A stretch of 64,000 nt of DNA from Spirulina major PCC 6313 (GCF_001890765.1 NZ_KV878783.1:910098-974097), one strand, 5' to 3'; shown: positions 49,366-58,442, numbered from the stretch's first letter. Notes: generated from the letters alone by a model not told the origin. Numbers and translations are program-made.

Positions 49366-50559
49366 ATGACTAGCGAAAACAACATTTTTAGTTTTAGCGA
49401 AAGCACTGACCCTCTAGAAAAAGCTAGGGCGGCTTTGCGTGCCGTGCGCCAATATCAGCAGGATTGGCAAGAGCACGGGGTTGATCGAGTTCACAAGTAT
49501 TTTGATGATGTCGAGGGAGATTGGCTTGAGAATTTTGATGAGATACCAGCGGAAGTTTCGCTAGCTCAAATTTCAAAAGTCAATTTTTCTGATATCGTCA
49601 CTCAGCTAAAATCATTAGGATTATCCAAATCTTTTATTGAACGTGTGGCTTTCCCCTCTTGGTGGAGAGGTGATTTTGAAAATGATGCAGAAGCACAATT
49701 CAAACTTTTGACTGCTTTGGCAAAACGCCTTCGCTTAGAAATTAACGTTCAAGGTTCATTAGACCTTTCTTTAAGTTTTTTGCTAATACCAGCGGCAAAG
49801 TTTAAATTGCAGAAAAAGCAAGAAAAGCCAGAGCTTTTTAGCTATCTAGCATCAAGTGTTGCCAACATCGTTCTTGGGGCTGTTGATCTGCCTTATCTAC
49901 CTATTCCTGCTAATCCATCAGTGATCAGGAAATCAATACTTCAAAAGGGTTCTTGTGTAAGCTTAGAAAGCTTATTAGATTTTTGTTGGAGTTGTGGGCT
50001 TCCAGTTATTCAGTTTGATTTGTCTACTCTTTTTGGAAAAGGCAATAACGGACTTACCAAGTCTGACGGCTTGGTGTTTATGACCGATAATCGACCTACT
50101 ATTATCATCGGTTCTTCTCATAAGTATTCCGCTTGGCTACTTTTTATTCTGGCTCATGAGTTAGGGCATATCGCTTGTAGCCATCTACAAGAGGGGATTT
50201 TGTCGGATGAATCCTTTAAGGGTGGTGTAAATGACGAAGAAGAAGAAGAAGCTAACCAGTTTGCGACACAGCTTTTGTTTGGGGATTTTTCTCCTCGCTG
50301 GGCGAGAACTCTCAACCAGAAAACTCTCTTCAACAAAGCTCAACGCTTAGGCAAGGAACAGAATCTTGATCCGGGTGCGCTGATTCTTAACTATGGTTGG
50401 CAAACCGGCAATTGGGGATGTGCTATGGCGGCATTGAAGCGTCTAGAACCTAATGCTAATGCTCCAACGCAGATTAATGCCTATTATCAAAGTCATCTGA
50501 TCAACCTTGATGATGATAGTCGAGAGTATCTTGAGCAGGTGAAGGTTTTGGCTACTTGA
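49366..50559 (+). CDS. ImmA/IrrE-like metallopeptidase (HEXXH)
   Basis: A 397-residue protein. The C-terminal half has a zinc-peptidase site HELGH at 264-268 (FILAHELGHIACSH) and a downstream glutamate-rich EEEEEANQFATQLLF helix that supplies the third ligand, as in ImmA/IrrE. The N-terminal half has an EKARAALRAVRQYQQDWQEHG helix and a LTALAKRLRLEI segment without a known DNA-binding motif. Peptidases of this type cleave repressors or antitoxins in mobile elements. Its partner is presumably the gene before it. Confidence 0.78.
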   Translation: MTSENNIFSFSESTDPLEKARAALRAVRQYQQDWQEHGVDRVHKYFDDVEGDWLENFDEIPAEVSLAQISKVNFSDIVTQLKSLGLSKSFIERVAFPSWWRGDFENDAEAQFKLLTALAKRLRLEINVQGSLDLSLSFLLIPAAKFKLQKKQEKPELFSYLASSVANIVLGAVDLPYLPIPANPSVIRKSILQKGSCVSLESLLDFCWSCGLPVIQFDLSTLFGKGNNGLTKSDGLVFMTDNRPTIIIGSSHKYSAWLLFILAHELGHIACSHLQEGILSDESFKGGVNDEEEEEANQFATQLLFGDFSPRWARTLNQKTLFNKAQRLGKEQNLDPGALILNYGWQTGNWGCAMAALKRLEPNANAPTQINAYYQSHLINLDDDSREYLEQVKVLAT

Positions 50560-50619
50560 GGAAACTTGACAGATTTCTTCTTTTATCGAAAGTCATCAAG
50601 TTCTTGCAGATCGGTGTGT

Positions 50620-51933
50620 TCAGCCATGATCCTCCTCATCAGCGTCAACGTTGACCGGAACTTTGCCAGTGAGCAAATCGTTCATTAAGCCAGCTTTTGC
50701 TTTGTGAAGCTTATTGAGGGTTGTCTTCTCCGTTTGTAGCTTAAGTTCAATGCCATCGATTCTTATTACTATCCTTCGTTGCTCTTCAAGATCGTGGGGA
50801 CACGATATCAGAATCTTTTGTAAATTTGTAGGATTAATGTTGACCTGCTGAACGCCGGGTGTTGCATAGCGCCTCAAAGCATTTTGGGATGATACTTGAC
50901 TCATCCAATATGAGAAGAAATGTGGAAGAATCATGTCATCATGCAAATTTATGCGAACTAAGTAAGAAGCAAAAGAACATTCGGAAAGTTCGCCTCGCCA
51001 AATGGCTGTTTTCCCTACATGCTCTATTGAATTTGTGCGGTTATAAAGTACATCTCCATTTTTAATCTTTAGATTGTCAGCATCTAGGTTACTTGTGTAT
51101 TTGATGTCAGAAACATCAAATGAATTTTCCTGAATATTATTCATTCTCAGAACAGGTATTCCTACCTCTTCATCACTTAAACTTGTTGAGATTCCATATT
51201 GTGCCGATTTAACATATTGTTTAATTGGCATACAATTCCAATCCTTGGGAATCCAACCGATCGCGCTCTCCTGATACAACTCTGGTGCTTCTTCACGGGG
51301 CGATCGCAGCTTACCATCTGCACCAATGCCACGGGTAAACAGGTCGTGCATCAGCCCTGACTTAATCTGCTGATATTTCTCGATCAGGGCTTCTGTGTGG
51401 GCGATCGCGCGATCGATTGTTTGAAGAGTGGCGGCAATAGATTGCTGCTGATTAATTGGAGGTAGCTGTAAAGGAATGCTAGCTAGATGCTCAGCAGAGA
51501 TGTGTATTACAGAGCTACCCTGACCTAACCTCGCTTTGTTCTTGTTGGCATAATCACTATTGACGGCATAGCCTGCAAAGTAAGGATCAAGGCTTGAGCT
51601 TGGACGGAAAATGAGTGTATCGCCTCCTGCATAAGCCTTCTCTTGACCACAATAGGCTGCTGCCTTGCCTATTTCTTCAAATGTTTCTCCAGACCCAGCA
51701 AAGATAACATCACCAGTTTGGAGTGGTGTGTATGAAGATGCTCTATCAGGTTCGATGGCAGAACAAAAGTTTTTGACTATGCAATCATGATGCGTGTAAA
51801 TATCACCATAGCGAATACAAGGAAGACCGTTATCACTTTCATCAGAACGAGTCCCACCTTGTCCTCGGAAAAATCTACCGAGAGATCCTAAAGAAACTGT
51901 TTTCCAATTATCTGGCAAAGTCACATTACTCAT
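50620..51933 (-). CDS. hsdS: Type I restriction-modification specificity subunit S
   Basis: A 437-residue HsdS with two target-recognition domains. The first starts [19 protein letters not shown] and is followed by the conserved spacer [37 protein letters not shown]-type coiled coil near 190. The second starts [14 protein letters not shown] and ends in a similar coiled coil with [15 protein letters not shown]. The ATG at 51933 overlaps the end of hsdM by 8 bp; an upstream in-frame start at 51978 is less likely. The two domains dictate a bipartite methylation site that cannot be read from sequence. Confidence 0.92.
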   Translation of the reverse strand: MSNVTLPDNWKTVSLGSLGRFFRGQGGTRSDESDNGLPCIRYGDIYTHHDCIVKNFCSAIEPDRASSYTPLQTGDVIFAGSGETFEEIGKAAAYCGQEKAYAGGDTLIFRPSSSLDPYFAGYAVNSDYANKNKARLGQGSSVIHISAEHLASIPLQLPPINQQQSIAATLQTIDRAIAHTEALIEKYQQIKSGLMHDLFTRGIGADGKLRSPREEAPELYQESAIGWIPKDWNCMPIKQYVKSAQYGISTSLSDEEVGIPVLRMNNIQENSFDVSDIKYTSNLDADNLKIKNGDVLYNRTNSIEHVGKTAIWRGELSECSFASYLVRINLHDDMILPHFFSYWMSQVSSQNALRRYATPGVQQVNINPTNLQKILISCPHDLEEQRRIVIRIDGIELKLQTEKTTLNKLHKAKAGLMNDLLTGKVPVNVDADEEDHG

Positions 51934-54655
51934 ACCCCAACTCCACCAAAAACGCATGTAACTCCCGTGCCGCCTCATCCCGCTGCGCCTCGATCTCCTT
52001 CGCCGTCACCGCATACTTCTCCCAAAGGTTCTCAATTGCCCGTACACAAGCCCGCTGATCTGCCCGTAAATAGCGTTCATAGGTTTCCATCAGCCATTTC
52101 CGTAGCCGCTCAATAATCACCGTCCGCGCCTCATCCGTTGAGATTTTTTCTCGCGCACTTTGCACCAATTCATCGCGGCTACTCTCCGTCGCCTTGATGC
52201 TGGCCCGCAGCGTTTTGACTTCCTCCTCCAAAACCCTATGGTGTTCCAAACTTGCGGCAATGCTTGCGGCCCGGTGGTAAGCCTGCTGCCCCTGCGCGAT
52301 CGCCTCCTTTAACGGAATAGCATACTCACTGATCTGCCCCACCTCCATCGCCAACCCCAAAATGCGATTTCCATTGGCAAATTGCGCCTCTTTCTGAGAC
52401 AAACCTGCCGTACAGTAAAAACCTTTCTTTGCGCCAGAGGGTAACAGTCCCACCGCCTTGATTTCGGTGAAAATATTACCCGCTAAAGCCTTCACCTGCT
52501 TGAGTTGCGCCTTCCATGCCGCAGTCTGGAGCCTCAGCTCCTCCTTCTGGCTTTTCACCTCGTCACTGGGCAAAACCCCCGTATCGTCCGTATCCTCAAA
52601 ATCCTCCTCATCCGCCGCCGCAAACAGCGATCGCAACTCCGCCAGTCGCGTCTGGGCCTGCTCCAGCTCCGCCAACACCTCCGGGAACTGGCTCTGCAAA
52701 AGATCCTCATCCGGAATCAGTTCCGGCCCCCAACCGCTGGCCGCGATCGATTTAAAGTCTGCCTTCAGCACGTCCACATAGTTGGCAAACGCCCCCCGCA
52801 CCTGGAACGCCGTCAGCAACTGCTGATCCACCAACGCCGCCTCAATGCTCCCCAGCAGACCGCTGCGCAGGGTGTAGACATTCCGGGGCCGCGCCTCCTG
52901 ATTCGCCGCATCGGGTGCCAGCGCCTCCACGATCGGCAGGTTCGCCTGCCACCACTCCGCCAGGGTTTGCATAAACTGCTGGTGACGGGTCGTGACGCTC
53001 TGATGCGTCGCCACAAAATCGGCAATATCGCGCTTACTCGTTAGCACTGGGGCAAAGTCCAGATAAGTCTCATCGCGGGGCACAAAGGCATCCTCACGCA
53101 GTTGCCCATAGTTTTGCCAAAAGTGCGCCAGGCTATCGACCTCCACCTTCGGCACGCCCCCATGCAGATGCGCCCGCACATCGTGGGGTTCCGGCGGCGG
53201 GGCATTGTCCACATAGCGGCGAATGTTGCAGTTGTACTCCTCACCGACAATCTCCGACCGGGGCACCATCCGCGCATAGGCTGGAATGTCTGCCTTCGTG
53301 CGATAAGCGTAGACAATTTTGTCGATGTCTTCAGGCCTCAAAAAGTTTTGCGCCTTGCCCTCCCGGTACTCGCGATCGGCATTGATAAACAGCACCTCGT
53401 CACGCTCCTGCGCTCCCACCTTGTTCATCACCAACAGGCAGGCCGGAATGCCCGTGCCATAAAACAAGTTACTGGGCAGGCCAATAACCGCCTCTAGATA
53501 GCCGTGGTCGATGAAGTACTTGCGGGCCTCCCGCTCCTCGCCGCCGCGAAACAGCACCCCATGGGGCATCACCGTCGCCATGCGGCCATCATGCTTCAGC
53601 ACCGCCAGCATGTGCTGCACAAACATTAGGTCAGCCTTCTTGCCCTTTGCCGGCATCATCACCGGAAACCGACCATCAAATTTCAAGCCTTTCTTGATGT
53701 AGTTCTGGCTAAACGGCGGATTAGCAAGGACGCGATCGAACCGTTTCAACTCGTTGTTCTCATCCAAATGCTGGGGTTCACGAATCGTGTCCTCCTGCCG
53801 AATATCCGCATGGGAAATGCCGTGCAGCAGCATATTCATCTTGCAAATCGACCAGGTGGTTCCCATCTTTTCCTGACCAAACAGCGCCAGCTCATCGGCA
53901 CTGCCTCCCTTTTCCCGCAGGTAGTCCCGCATCTGAATCAGCATACCGCCCGACCCTACCGTAGGGTCATAGACCCGCATCCCCTCTTTGGGGTCACAAA
54001 TTTCCACACAAATTCGCACCACTTCAGCCGGTGTGTAAAATTCGCCTGCCTTTTTCCCCGCCGAGTCCGCAAAATACTTGATCAGGTACTCATAGGCCGC
54101 CCCCAGCAGATCTGGAAACTCAAAGTCGCTATCTTTCAGGGGGATCTTCTCAAAATTCAGCAAAAAATCAGACAGCGTGTCGTCATCTAATGTTCGTTGC
54201 CCAATCTTGCGGTTGAAGTTAATCCCTTTGAGCACATCCTCCAGAACATCGACGTTGGCTTCTTCAATGGCCTCCAGAGCTTTATTGAGCGTCGTACCAA
54301 CGTTTTCCTTGACGTGCTTCAACGCTGGATGGTGAATGATCTTGGTCGTCCCGTCGTCTTCAGTGACGGTTTCTTCCCAAGGTTCATTCCACCGAGCACT
54401 ACAGGGAATGTAAAAGTATTTTCCAGAATAATTATCGTGATCCGCTAACGCTTCTTCAATATCTGCGATCGCCATGCCCTGGGACGCGAACTCTGCACGC
54501 AACTCAGCCCGTCGCTGATCAAAGAGGTCACTCGCCCGCTTTAAGAACAACATGCCAAAGATGTACTCTTTGAACTCGCTGGCATCCATGCTGCCGCGTA
54601 GATCATCGCAGGCCGTCAACAGCAGATTGTATAAGCGGGAAAGCGTTAGTTTCAT
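51926..54655 (-). CDS. hsdM: Type I restriction-modification methylase subunit M
   Basis: A 909-residue N6-adenine methyltransferase. SAM motif I appears as [11 protein letters not shown] (about 232) and the catalytic motif IV as [10 protein letters not shown] (about 315), with an N-terminal helical HsdM domain and [10 protein letters not shown] before it. It is much longer than typical 500-residue HsdM because of an extended, largely helical and coiled-coil C-terminus from about 560. It starts the hsdM-hsdS operon, 165 bp from the CvkR-like gene. Confidence 0.92.
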   Translation of the reverse strand: MKLTLSRLYNLLLTACDDLRGSMDASEFKEYIFGMLFLKRASDLFDQRRAELRAEFASQGMAIADIEEALADHDNYSGKYFYIPCSARWNEPWEETVTEDDGTTKIIHHPALKHVKENVGTTLNKALEAIEEANVDVLEDVLKGINFNRKIGQRTLDDDTLSDFLLNFEKIPLKDSDFEFPDLLGAAYEYLIKYFADSAGKKAGEFYTPAEVVRICVEICDPKEGMRVYDPTVGSGGMLIQMRDYLREKGGSADELALFGQEKMGTTWSICKMNMLLHGISHADIRQEDTIREPQHLDENNELKRFDRVLANPPFSQNYIKKGLKFDGRFPVMMPAKGKKADLMFVQHMLAVLKHDGRMATVMPHGVLFRGGEEREARKYFIDHGYLEAVIGLPSNLFYGTGIPACLLVMNKVGAQERDEVLFINADREYREGKAQNFLRPEDIDKIVYAYRTKADIPAYARMVPRSEIVGEEYNCNIRRYVDNAPPPEPHDVRAHLHGGVPKVEVDSLAHFWQNYGQLREDAFVPRDETYLDFAPVLTSKRDIADFVATHQSVTTRHQQFMQTLAEWWQANLPIVEALAPDAANQEARPRNVYTLRSGLLGSIEAALVDQQLLTAFQVRGAFANYVDVLKADFKSIAASGWGPELIPDEDLLQSQFPEVLAELEQAQTRLAELRSLFAAADEEDFEDTDDTGVLPSDEVKSQKEELRLQTAAWKAQLKQVKALAGNIFTEIKAVGLLPSGAKKGFYCTAGLSQKEAQFANGNRILGLAMEVGQISEYAIPLKEAIAQGQQAYHRAASIAASLEHHRVLEEEVKTLRASIKATESSRDELVQSAREKISTDEARTVIIERLRKWLMETYERYLRADQRACVRAIENLWEKYAVTAKEIEAQRDEAARELHAFLVELGYE

Positions 54656-54819
54656 TGATTAAGCAAAATTGATTTGATTCTAAGGCAAAAGTTGTTACAG
54701 TCTGCTTCCGAAACTATGCAGCATACAAGAACACTAGATTGACCTAGATAGAGAGACGCGATGTTCCTGAAGTCCTTATATAGCGAAGGTTTTTACTCTC
54801 TGCGATAAGGTTTATTAAT

Positions 54820-55251
54820 TTAATTAGGGCTAATTTTATTTGATAATTTTGAATAAATTTGCTCTAACCAGACAGGAATGACAGGTTGACCGGCATCGAG
54901 AGACGCGATCGCACCTTCACGATCGAACTCCACTAATTCTAATTTTCCTCTCATTTCCTCCCACTTCAACATAAACCGCCTTGCAATGGGCGGTTCAACA
55001 AACCGAGGTTCAATTGCCCGTAGCTTCATCAAGCTCTCATGCGCCACCTCAAACGTCAATCCCAGCGAGAGCCAATAGGCCATCACCGACAACTCCACCA
55101 GATTTGCCTGGGAGTAGTAGATACTGCGTCCTGTCCCCGTCGCATTAATCGTCGGAATGACCACCTCCTTCTCCCGCCAATACTGCAACTGGCGCAACGT
55201 ACAGCCTGTAATGTCCGCAGCCTCGCGACTGCTAAAAAATGGTTGTTCCAT
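54820..55251 (-). CDS. cvkR: MerR-type repressor of the V-K system (CvkR-like)
   Basis: A 143-residue MerR-family regulator: FFSSREAADITGCTLRQLQYWREKEVV is the winged HTH, followed by a SIYYSQANLVELSVMAYWLSLGL helix. It lacks a metal-binding C-terminus. It is divergent from cas12k across 67 bp, the arrangement described for CvkR, the repressor of cyanobacterial V-K systems. The operator-like sequence between the genes recurs before tnsB, so it may govern both guide-complex and transposase production. Confidence 0.88.
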   Translation of the reverse strand: MEQPFFSSREAADITGCTLRQLQYWREKEVVIPTINATGTGRSIYYSQANLVELSVMAYWLSLGLTFEVAHESLMKLRAIEPRFVEPPIARRFMLKWEEMRGKLELVEFDREGAIASLDAGQPVIPVWLEQIYSKLSNKISPN

Positions 55252-55275
55252 GGGTTCAATTTTAGAAGAACCCGC

Positions 55276-55306
55276 TATAATACATACATGTTTGTATTAA
55301 ACACAT
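55276..55306 (+). promoter_or_regulatory. cas12k promoter with CvkR-type operator
   Basis: A consensus -10 TATAAT lies at 55276-55281, and 4 bp later begins a 21-bp element (55286-55306, starting ACATGTTTGTATT) identical to that before tnsB. Here it is part of a wider near-palindrome, AATACA...TGTATT (55279-55298). It covers the expected transcription start, so binding should block initiation. Confidence 0.75.
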
Positions 55307-55318
55307 ACGTTGGTTGTC

Positions 55319-57202
55319 ATGAGCCAGATTACAATCCAGTGTCGCCTCGTTGCCAGTGAAGCTACTCGCCAAGTCCTGTGGACACTTATGGCAGAGCGCA
55401 ACACACCTCTCATCAACGAACTGCTGGCACAAATGGCACAGCATCCTGACCTAGAGGAGTGGCGACAAAAGGGAAAACCTACCCCTGGCGTAGTCAAGAA
55501 GCTCTGTGACCCCCTGCGACAAGACCCCCGCTTCATGGGTCAACCTGGGCGTTTTTATTCAAGCGCGATCGCGCTCGTTGAATACATCTACAAATCTTGG
55601 CTCAAACTCCAGCAACGGCTACAACGCAAACTCGAAGGGCAACAACGTTGGCTCGGAATGCTCAAGAGTGACCCAGAACTTTGTGAAGAAAACCACTGTA
55701 CCCTCGATACTCTCCGCGACAAGGCAGCCGAAATCTTAGCGTCTCTTGAATCCCCTCAGCCGAAGCAGGGTAAGGTAAAGACGAAAAAAGCAAAAGCTCA
55801 ATCAAGTCCTCGTCAGAGCCTCTTTGAAATGCACGATGGTGCTGAAGATGGGTTTGTGAAAAGCGCGATCGCCTACCTCCTCAAAAACGGTGGCAAACTT
55901 CCCACCCACGAAGAAGACCCCAAGAAATTTGCCAAACGCAGACGCAAAGCAGAAGTCAAGGTTGAGCGACTGATCCATCAAATCACCGCCAGCCTCCCCA
56001 AAGGGCGAGACTTAACCGGAGAACGATGGCTCGAAACTCTTCTTACCGCCTCCTATACCGCCCCAAAGGATGCACAACAAACGAAGGTATGGCAAAGCAT
56101 CCTCTTGACCAAAACCAAGGCAGTTCCCTACCCCATCAACTACGAAACCAACGAAGATCTCACTTGGAGTAAAAACGAAAAAGGTCGTCTCTGTGTCCGT
56201 TTCAACGGCTTGAGTGAACATACCTTCCAAATTTACTGTGATCAACGCCAGCTCAAATGGTTCCAACGCTTCTATGAAGACCAAGAAGTTAAACGCACCA
56301 GCAAGAATCAACACTCCACTAGCCTCTTTACTCTACGCTCAGGACGCATTGTTTGGCAGGAAAGCGATCGCAACGATAAACCCTGGACAGCCAATCACAT
56401 CACCCTCTGCTGTACTCTCGACACACGCCTCTGGTCAGCCGAAGGAACAGAGGAAGTTCGCACCGAAAAAGCAATAGACATCGCCAAAACCTTAACTAAC
56501 ATGAACGAAAAAGGCGATCTCAATGACAAACAACAAGCCTTCATCAAACGAAAAACTGCTACTCTCGACCGCATCAATAACCCCTACCCTCGTCCTAGCA
56601 AGCCCCTCTATCACGGTCAATCGCATATTCTAGTTGGGGTTGCTCTCGGACTCGACAAGCCTGCAACCGTCGCTGTCGTAGATGGTACAACGGGCAAAGC
56701 AATCACCTACCGCAATCTCAAGCAACTTTTGGGTGAAAACTACAAACTCGTCAACCGTCAACGTCAACAGAAACAAGCCCAATCTCACCAACGCCACAAA
56801 GCCCAAAAACGCTCTGGTACTGATCAGTTTGGTGATTCTGAGTTAGGACAACATATTGACCGCCTGTTAGCAAAAGCCATTGTGGCCTTCGCTCACAGTC
56901 AAAGTGCAGGAAGTATCGTCGTTCCCAAGCTCGAAGATATACGGGAAATTGTCCAAAGCGAAATCCAAGCCAGAGCTGAGGAAAAAGTGCCAGGCTACAT
57001 CGAAGGACAAAAGCAATACGCCAAACGGTATCGTGTGCAAGTCCATCAGTGGAGCTACGGTAGATTGATCGACAGCATCAAGTCGAAAGCAACCCAGCAA
57101 CAAGTCGTGATTGAAGAGGGGAAACAACCTGTACGGGGCAGTCCAGAAGCGCAAGCGACGGAGCTAGCCATATCAACCTATCATCTTCGCGCAAGTTCTT
57201 AA
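55319..57202 (+). CDS. cas12k: Cas12k, RNA-guided targeting protein of the CAST
   Basis: A 627-residue protein, close to the length of ShCas12k. It begins MSQITIQCRL, and INELLAQMAQHPDLEEW, FMGQPGRFYSSAI and YIYKSWLKLQQRLQ follow the Cas12k pattern. The C-terminal RuvC-like part has ILVGVALGLDKPATVAVVD, in which the usual catalytic aspartates are not conserved, so it binds but does not cut DNA, as known for the family. The ATG at 55319 matches the family start; an in-frame TTG lies 9 bp upstream. It acts with tracrRNA, TniQ and TnsC to choose insertion sites. Confidence 0.96.
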   Translation: MSQITIQCRLVASEATRQVLWTLMAERNTPLINELLAQMAQHPDLEEWRQKGKPTPGVVKKLCDPLRQDPRFMGQPGRFYSSAIALVEYIYKSWLKLQQRLQRKLEGQQRWLGMLKSDPELCEENHCTLDTLRDKAAEILASLESPQPKQGKVKTKKAKAQSSPRQSLFEMHDGAEDGFVKSAIAYLLKNGGKLPTHEEDPKKFAKRRRKAEVKVERLIHQITASLPKGRDLTGERWLETLLTASYTAPKDAQQTKVWQSILLTKTKAVPYPINYETNEDLTWSKNEKGRLCVRFNGLSEHTFQIYCDQRQLKWFQRFYEDQEVKRTSKNQHSTSLFTLRSGRIVWQESDRNDKPWTANHITLCCTLDTRLWSAEGTEEVRTEKAIDIAKTLTNMNEKGDLNDKQQAFIKRKTATLDRINNPYPRPSKPLYHGQSHILVGVALGLDKPATVAVVDGTTGKAITYRNLKQLLGENYKLVNRQRQQKQAQSHQRHKAQKRSGTDQFGDSELGQHIDRLLAKAIVAFAHSQSAGSIVVPKLEDIREIVQSEIQARAEEKVPGYIEGQKQYAKRYRVQVHQWSYGRLIDSIKSKATQQQVVIEEGKQPVRGSPEAQATELAISTYHLRASS

Positions 57203-57245
57203 GAAAGAAATCCGCCACTTTCCGTACCTTGACAATAGAATAGAG

Positions 57246-57520
57246 ATAATCGCGCCGTAGGTCATGTTCTTTCAGAACCGCTGAACTACGAAAAATATGG
57301 GCTAGTTTGCTTGTTTGACAGCAAGTGTGCTTTCTGGCCCTGGTAGCTGTCCGCCCTGATGCTGATTTCTGCACACCTTAATAGCAGAAATGATTAACTT
57401 GAGAAATGAAACGCTTGTGCCTTCATTTTACGAGGTCGGTGCGCTCCCAGCAATAAGAGTGTGGGTTTACCACAGTGATGGCTACCGAATCACCCCCGAC
57501 CAAGGGGGAATCCACCCCAA
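57246..57520 (+). ncRNA. tracrRNA of the V-K CAST
   Basis: This region after cas12k matches the ShCAST tracrRNA block by block as I recall it: CGCGCCG near the start, CCTGGTAGCTG, CGCCCTGATGCTG, GGTGCGCTCCCAGCAATAA (about 57437-57455), GGCTACCGAATCACCCCCGA and CAAGGGGGAA. The anti-repeat AATCCACCCC (57509-57518) pairs with the 3' end of the array repeats (one mismatch in ten) and gives nine contiguous pairs with the homing repeat. Ends are approximate. Confidence 0.88.
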
Positions 57521-57543
57521 TCTTCTCATTTCTGGCGTATACG

Positions 57544-57580
57544 AAGCGGGGTCAAAATCCCCAAGAGGTTCGCCAAAATG
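57544..57580 (+). promoter_or_regulatory. Leader motif shared with arrays 1 and 2
   Basis: AAGCGGGGTC, then a short variable part with CCCC, then AGGTTCGCC and AAAA, reproduces the distal block of the 208-bp leaders of arrays 1 and 2 (for example 26039-26075) with few substitutions. It lies 179 bp before the first V-K repeat, against 191 bp in the other two leaders. The rest of the V-K leader is not obviously similar. Confidence 0.7.
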
Positions 57581-57722
57581 GGAAACCCCTTTCTCAATCT
57601 GCTTTCTAGGCTTTTGATCTGGTCTTTCAGGGCAGTTAACCCAAAGCCAACAGCGACGTTTCCGGCAGATCTGCCAAAACTGAGGTGGGAAAGCAGTCTG
57701 GATAAGGCTTCACCAGGGAGCG

Positions 57723-57977
57723 GTTTCAATGACCATCCCACGTTGGGATGGATTGAAAGAGGCACTCCTTTTCCGGGAACACTCCCTTCCTGAGTTTCAA
57801 TGACCATCCCACGTTGGGATGGATTGAAAGATTTCCATACTGATACCCTCTCTCCACCGAAATATCGTTTCAATGACCATCCCACGTTGGGATGGATTGA
57901 AAGAGACAGCATCTTGCGTGTTCACGATATCTTCTGGAGAGTTTCAATGACCATCCCACGTTGGGATGGATTGAAAG
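57723..57977 (+). CRISPR. V-K CRISPR array (4 intact repeats)
   Basis: Four identical 37-nt repeats start at 57723, 57794, 57867 and 57941. They begin GTTTCAATGACCATCCCACG and end TTGGGATGGATTGAAAG, with internal dyad CATCCCA...TGGGATG. Spacers are 34, 36 and 37 nt, and 36 nt separates the last repeat from the degenerate one. Repeat length and 3' TTGAAAG agree with V-K arrays. The repeat is unrelated to that of arrays 1 and 2. Spacers show no match I can see within the window. Confidence 0.95.
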
Positions 57978-58013
57978 AGGTTTGCCTCGGAGATGTTTGC
58001 CCTAGTGAGATTG

Positions 58014-58097
58014 GTTGCTGAAACCATCCCAAGGTGGGATTAGGTTGAAAGAGTAATACAAGAATTGGGTGGATTGAAAGCAAGTCCCACCGTCCCC
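58014..58097 (+). CRISPR. Degenerate repeat and delocalised homing guide
   Basis: A decayed repeat (58014-58051, CATCCCAAGGTGGGATTAGG then TTGAAAG) is followed after 15 bp by a truncated repeat GGGTGGATTGAAAG (58067-58080). The 17 nt after it, CAAGTCCCACCGTCCCC (58081-58097), match the 3' end of the neighbouring tRNA-Leu gene at 15 positions, the first 11 without interruption. This is the delocalised crRNA layout by which V-K transposons home to tRNA genes. Confidence 0.88.
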
Positions 58098-58164
58098 TAC
58101 TTTAGTGCAATGCAAGATTACACAACAAACTTGCTCTGAATGTATGGAAGGTTCGTAAAAGTGG

Positions 58165-58228
58165 TGACAAATAATTTGTCAAGATGACATCAATTTGACA
58201 ACGATGACAAATAATTAGTCAATCGACA
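58165..58228. promoter_or_regulatory. Array-side transposon end with three TnsB-like sites
   Basis: Three 16- to 17-bp imperfect palindromes start at 58165 (TGACAAATAATTTGTCA), 58185 and 58205, exactly 20 bp apart, and the tip ...TCAATCGACA ends at 58228. The tip is 7 bp beyond the last site, the same as at the other end. Confidence 0.88.
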
Positions 58229-58234
58229 TGTGGG
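58229..58234. repeat. Target-site duplication copy, array side
   Basis: TGTGGG follows the array-side tip directly and is the direct repeat of 41136-41141. Confidence 0.75.
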
Positions 58235-58271
58235 CAACACCGTCAGAACAACTCAGAAAACTCTGAAACGA

Positions 58272-58356
58272 TGGGGGTGGTGGGACTTGAACCCACACGT
58301 CTTTTTACGGACAACGGATTTTAAGTCCGCAGCGTCTACCATTCCGCCACACCCCC
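58272..58356 (-). tRNA. tRNA-Leu (UAA), without intron
   Basis: Read on the minus strand, it is an 85-nt class II tRNA. The acceptor arm GGGGGTG pairs with CACCCCC and the discriminator is A. GGCGGAATGGTAGACGC forms the D-arm region, CGGACTTAAAATCCG is the anticodon arm with TAA, a long variable arm follows, and GGGTTCAAGTCCC forms the T arm. CCA is not encoded. Many cyanobacteria carry a group I intron between U34 and A35 of this gene; here the loop is uninterrupted. Its 3' end is the homing target of the CAST. Confidence 0.95.
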
Positions 58357-58442
58357 AAGAGCAGTGACAGGGTTCTAGTTTAGCAGCAAATGGCGGCCAC
58401 TGCATGGAACAGAACCCTCAGAAAATCTAATCAATCTGCCTC

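Larger units (their letters stand above)
41142..58228. mobile_element. Type V-K CRISPR-associated transposon (CAST), complete, 17.1 kb
   Basis: Both tips are recognisable. The left begins TGTCGATTGAC and the right ends with its complement GTCAATCGACA; each is 7 bp outside the outermost TnsB-like site and flanked by TGTGGG. Inside are tnsB-tnsC-tniQ at one end and cas12k, tracrRNA, array and homing guide at the other, with CvkR-like regulator and restriction-modification cargo between. There is no tnsA, as usual for V-K, so cointegrate formation is expected. The array-side end lies 44 bp from the 3' end of tRNA-Leu(UAA) and 61 bp from the PAM of the homing target. By the ShCAST convention as I remember it, the array-side end is LE. 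Confidence 0.95.

Noticed and set aside
57760-57940. Matches of the V-K array spacers to sequences in the window
   Set aside because: Visual comparison gave no match of useful length; only the delocalised guide matches, to tRNA-Leu.
57390-58021. Short open frames between cas12k and the array
   Set aside because: They overlap the tracrRNA, leader motif and V-K repeats.
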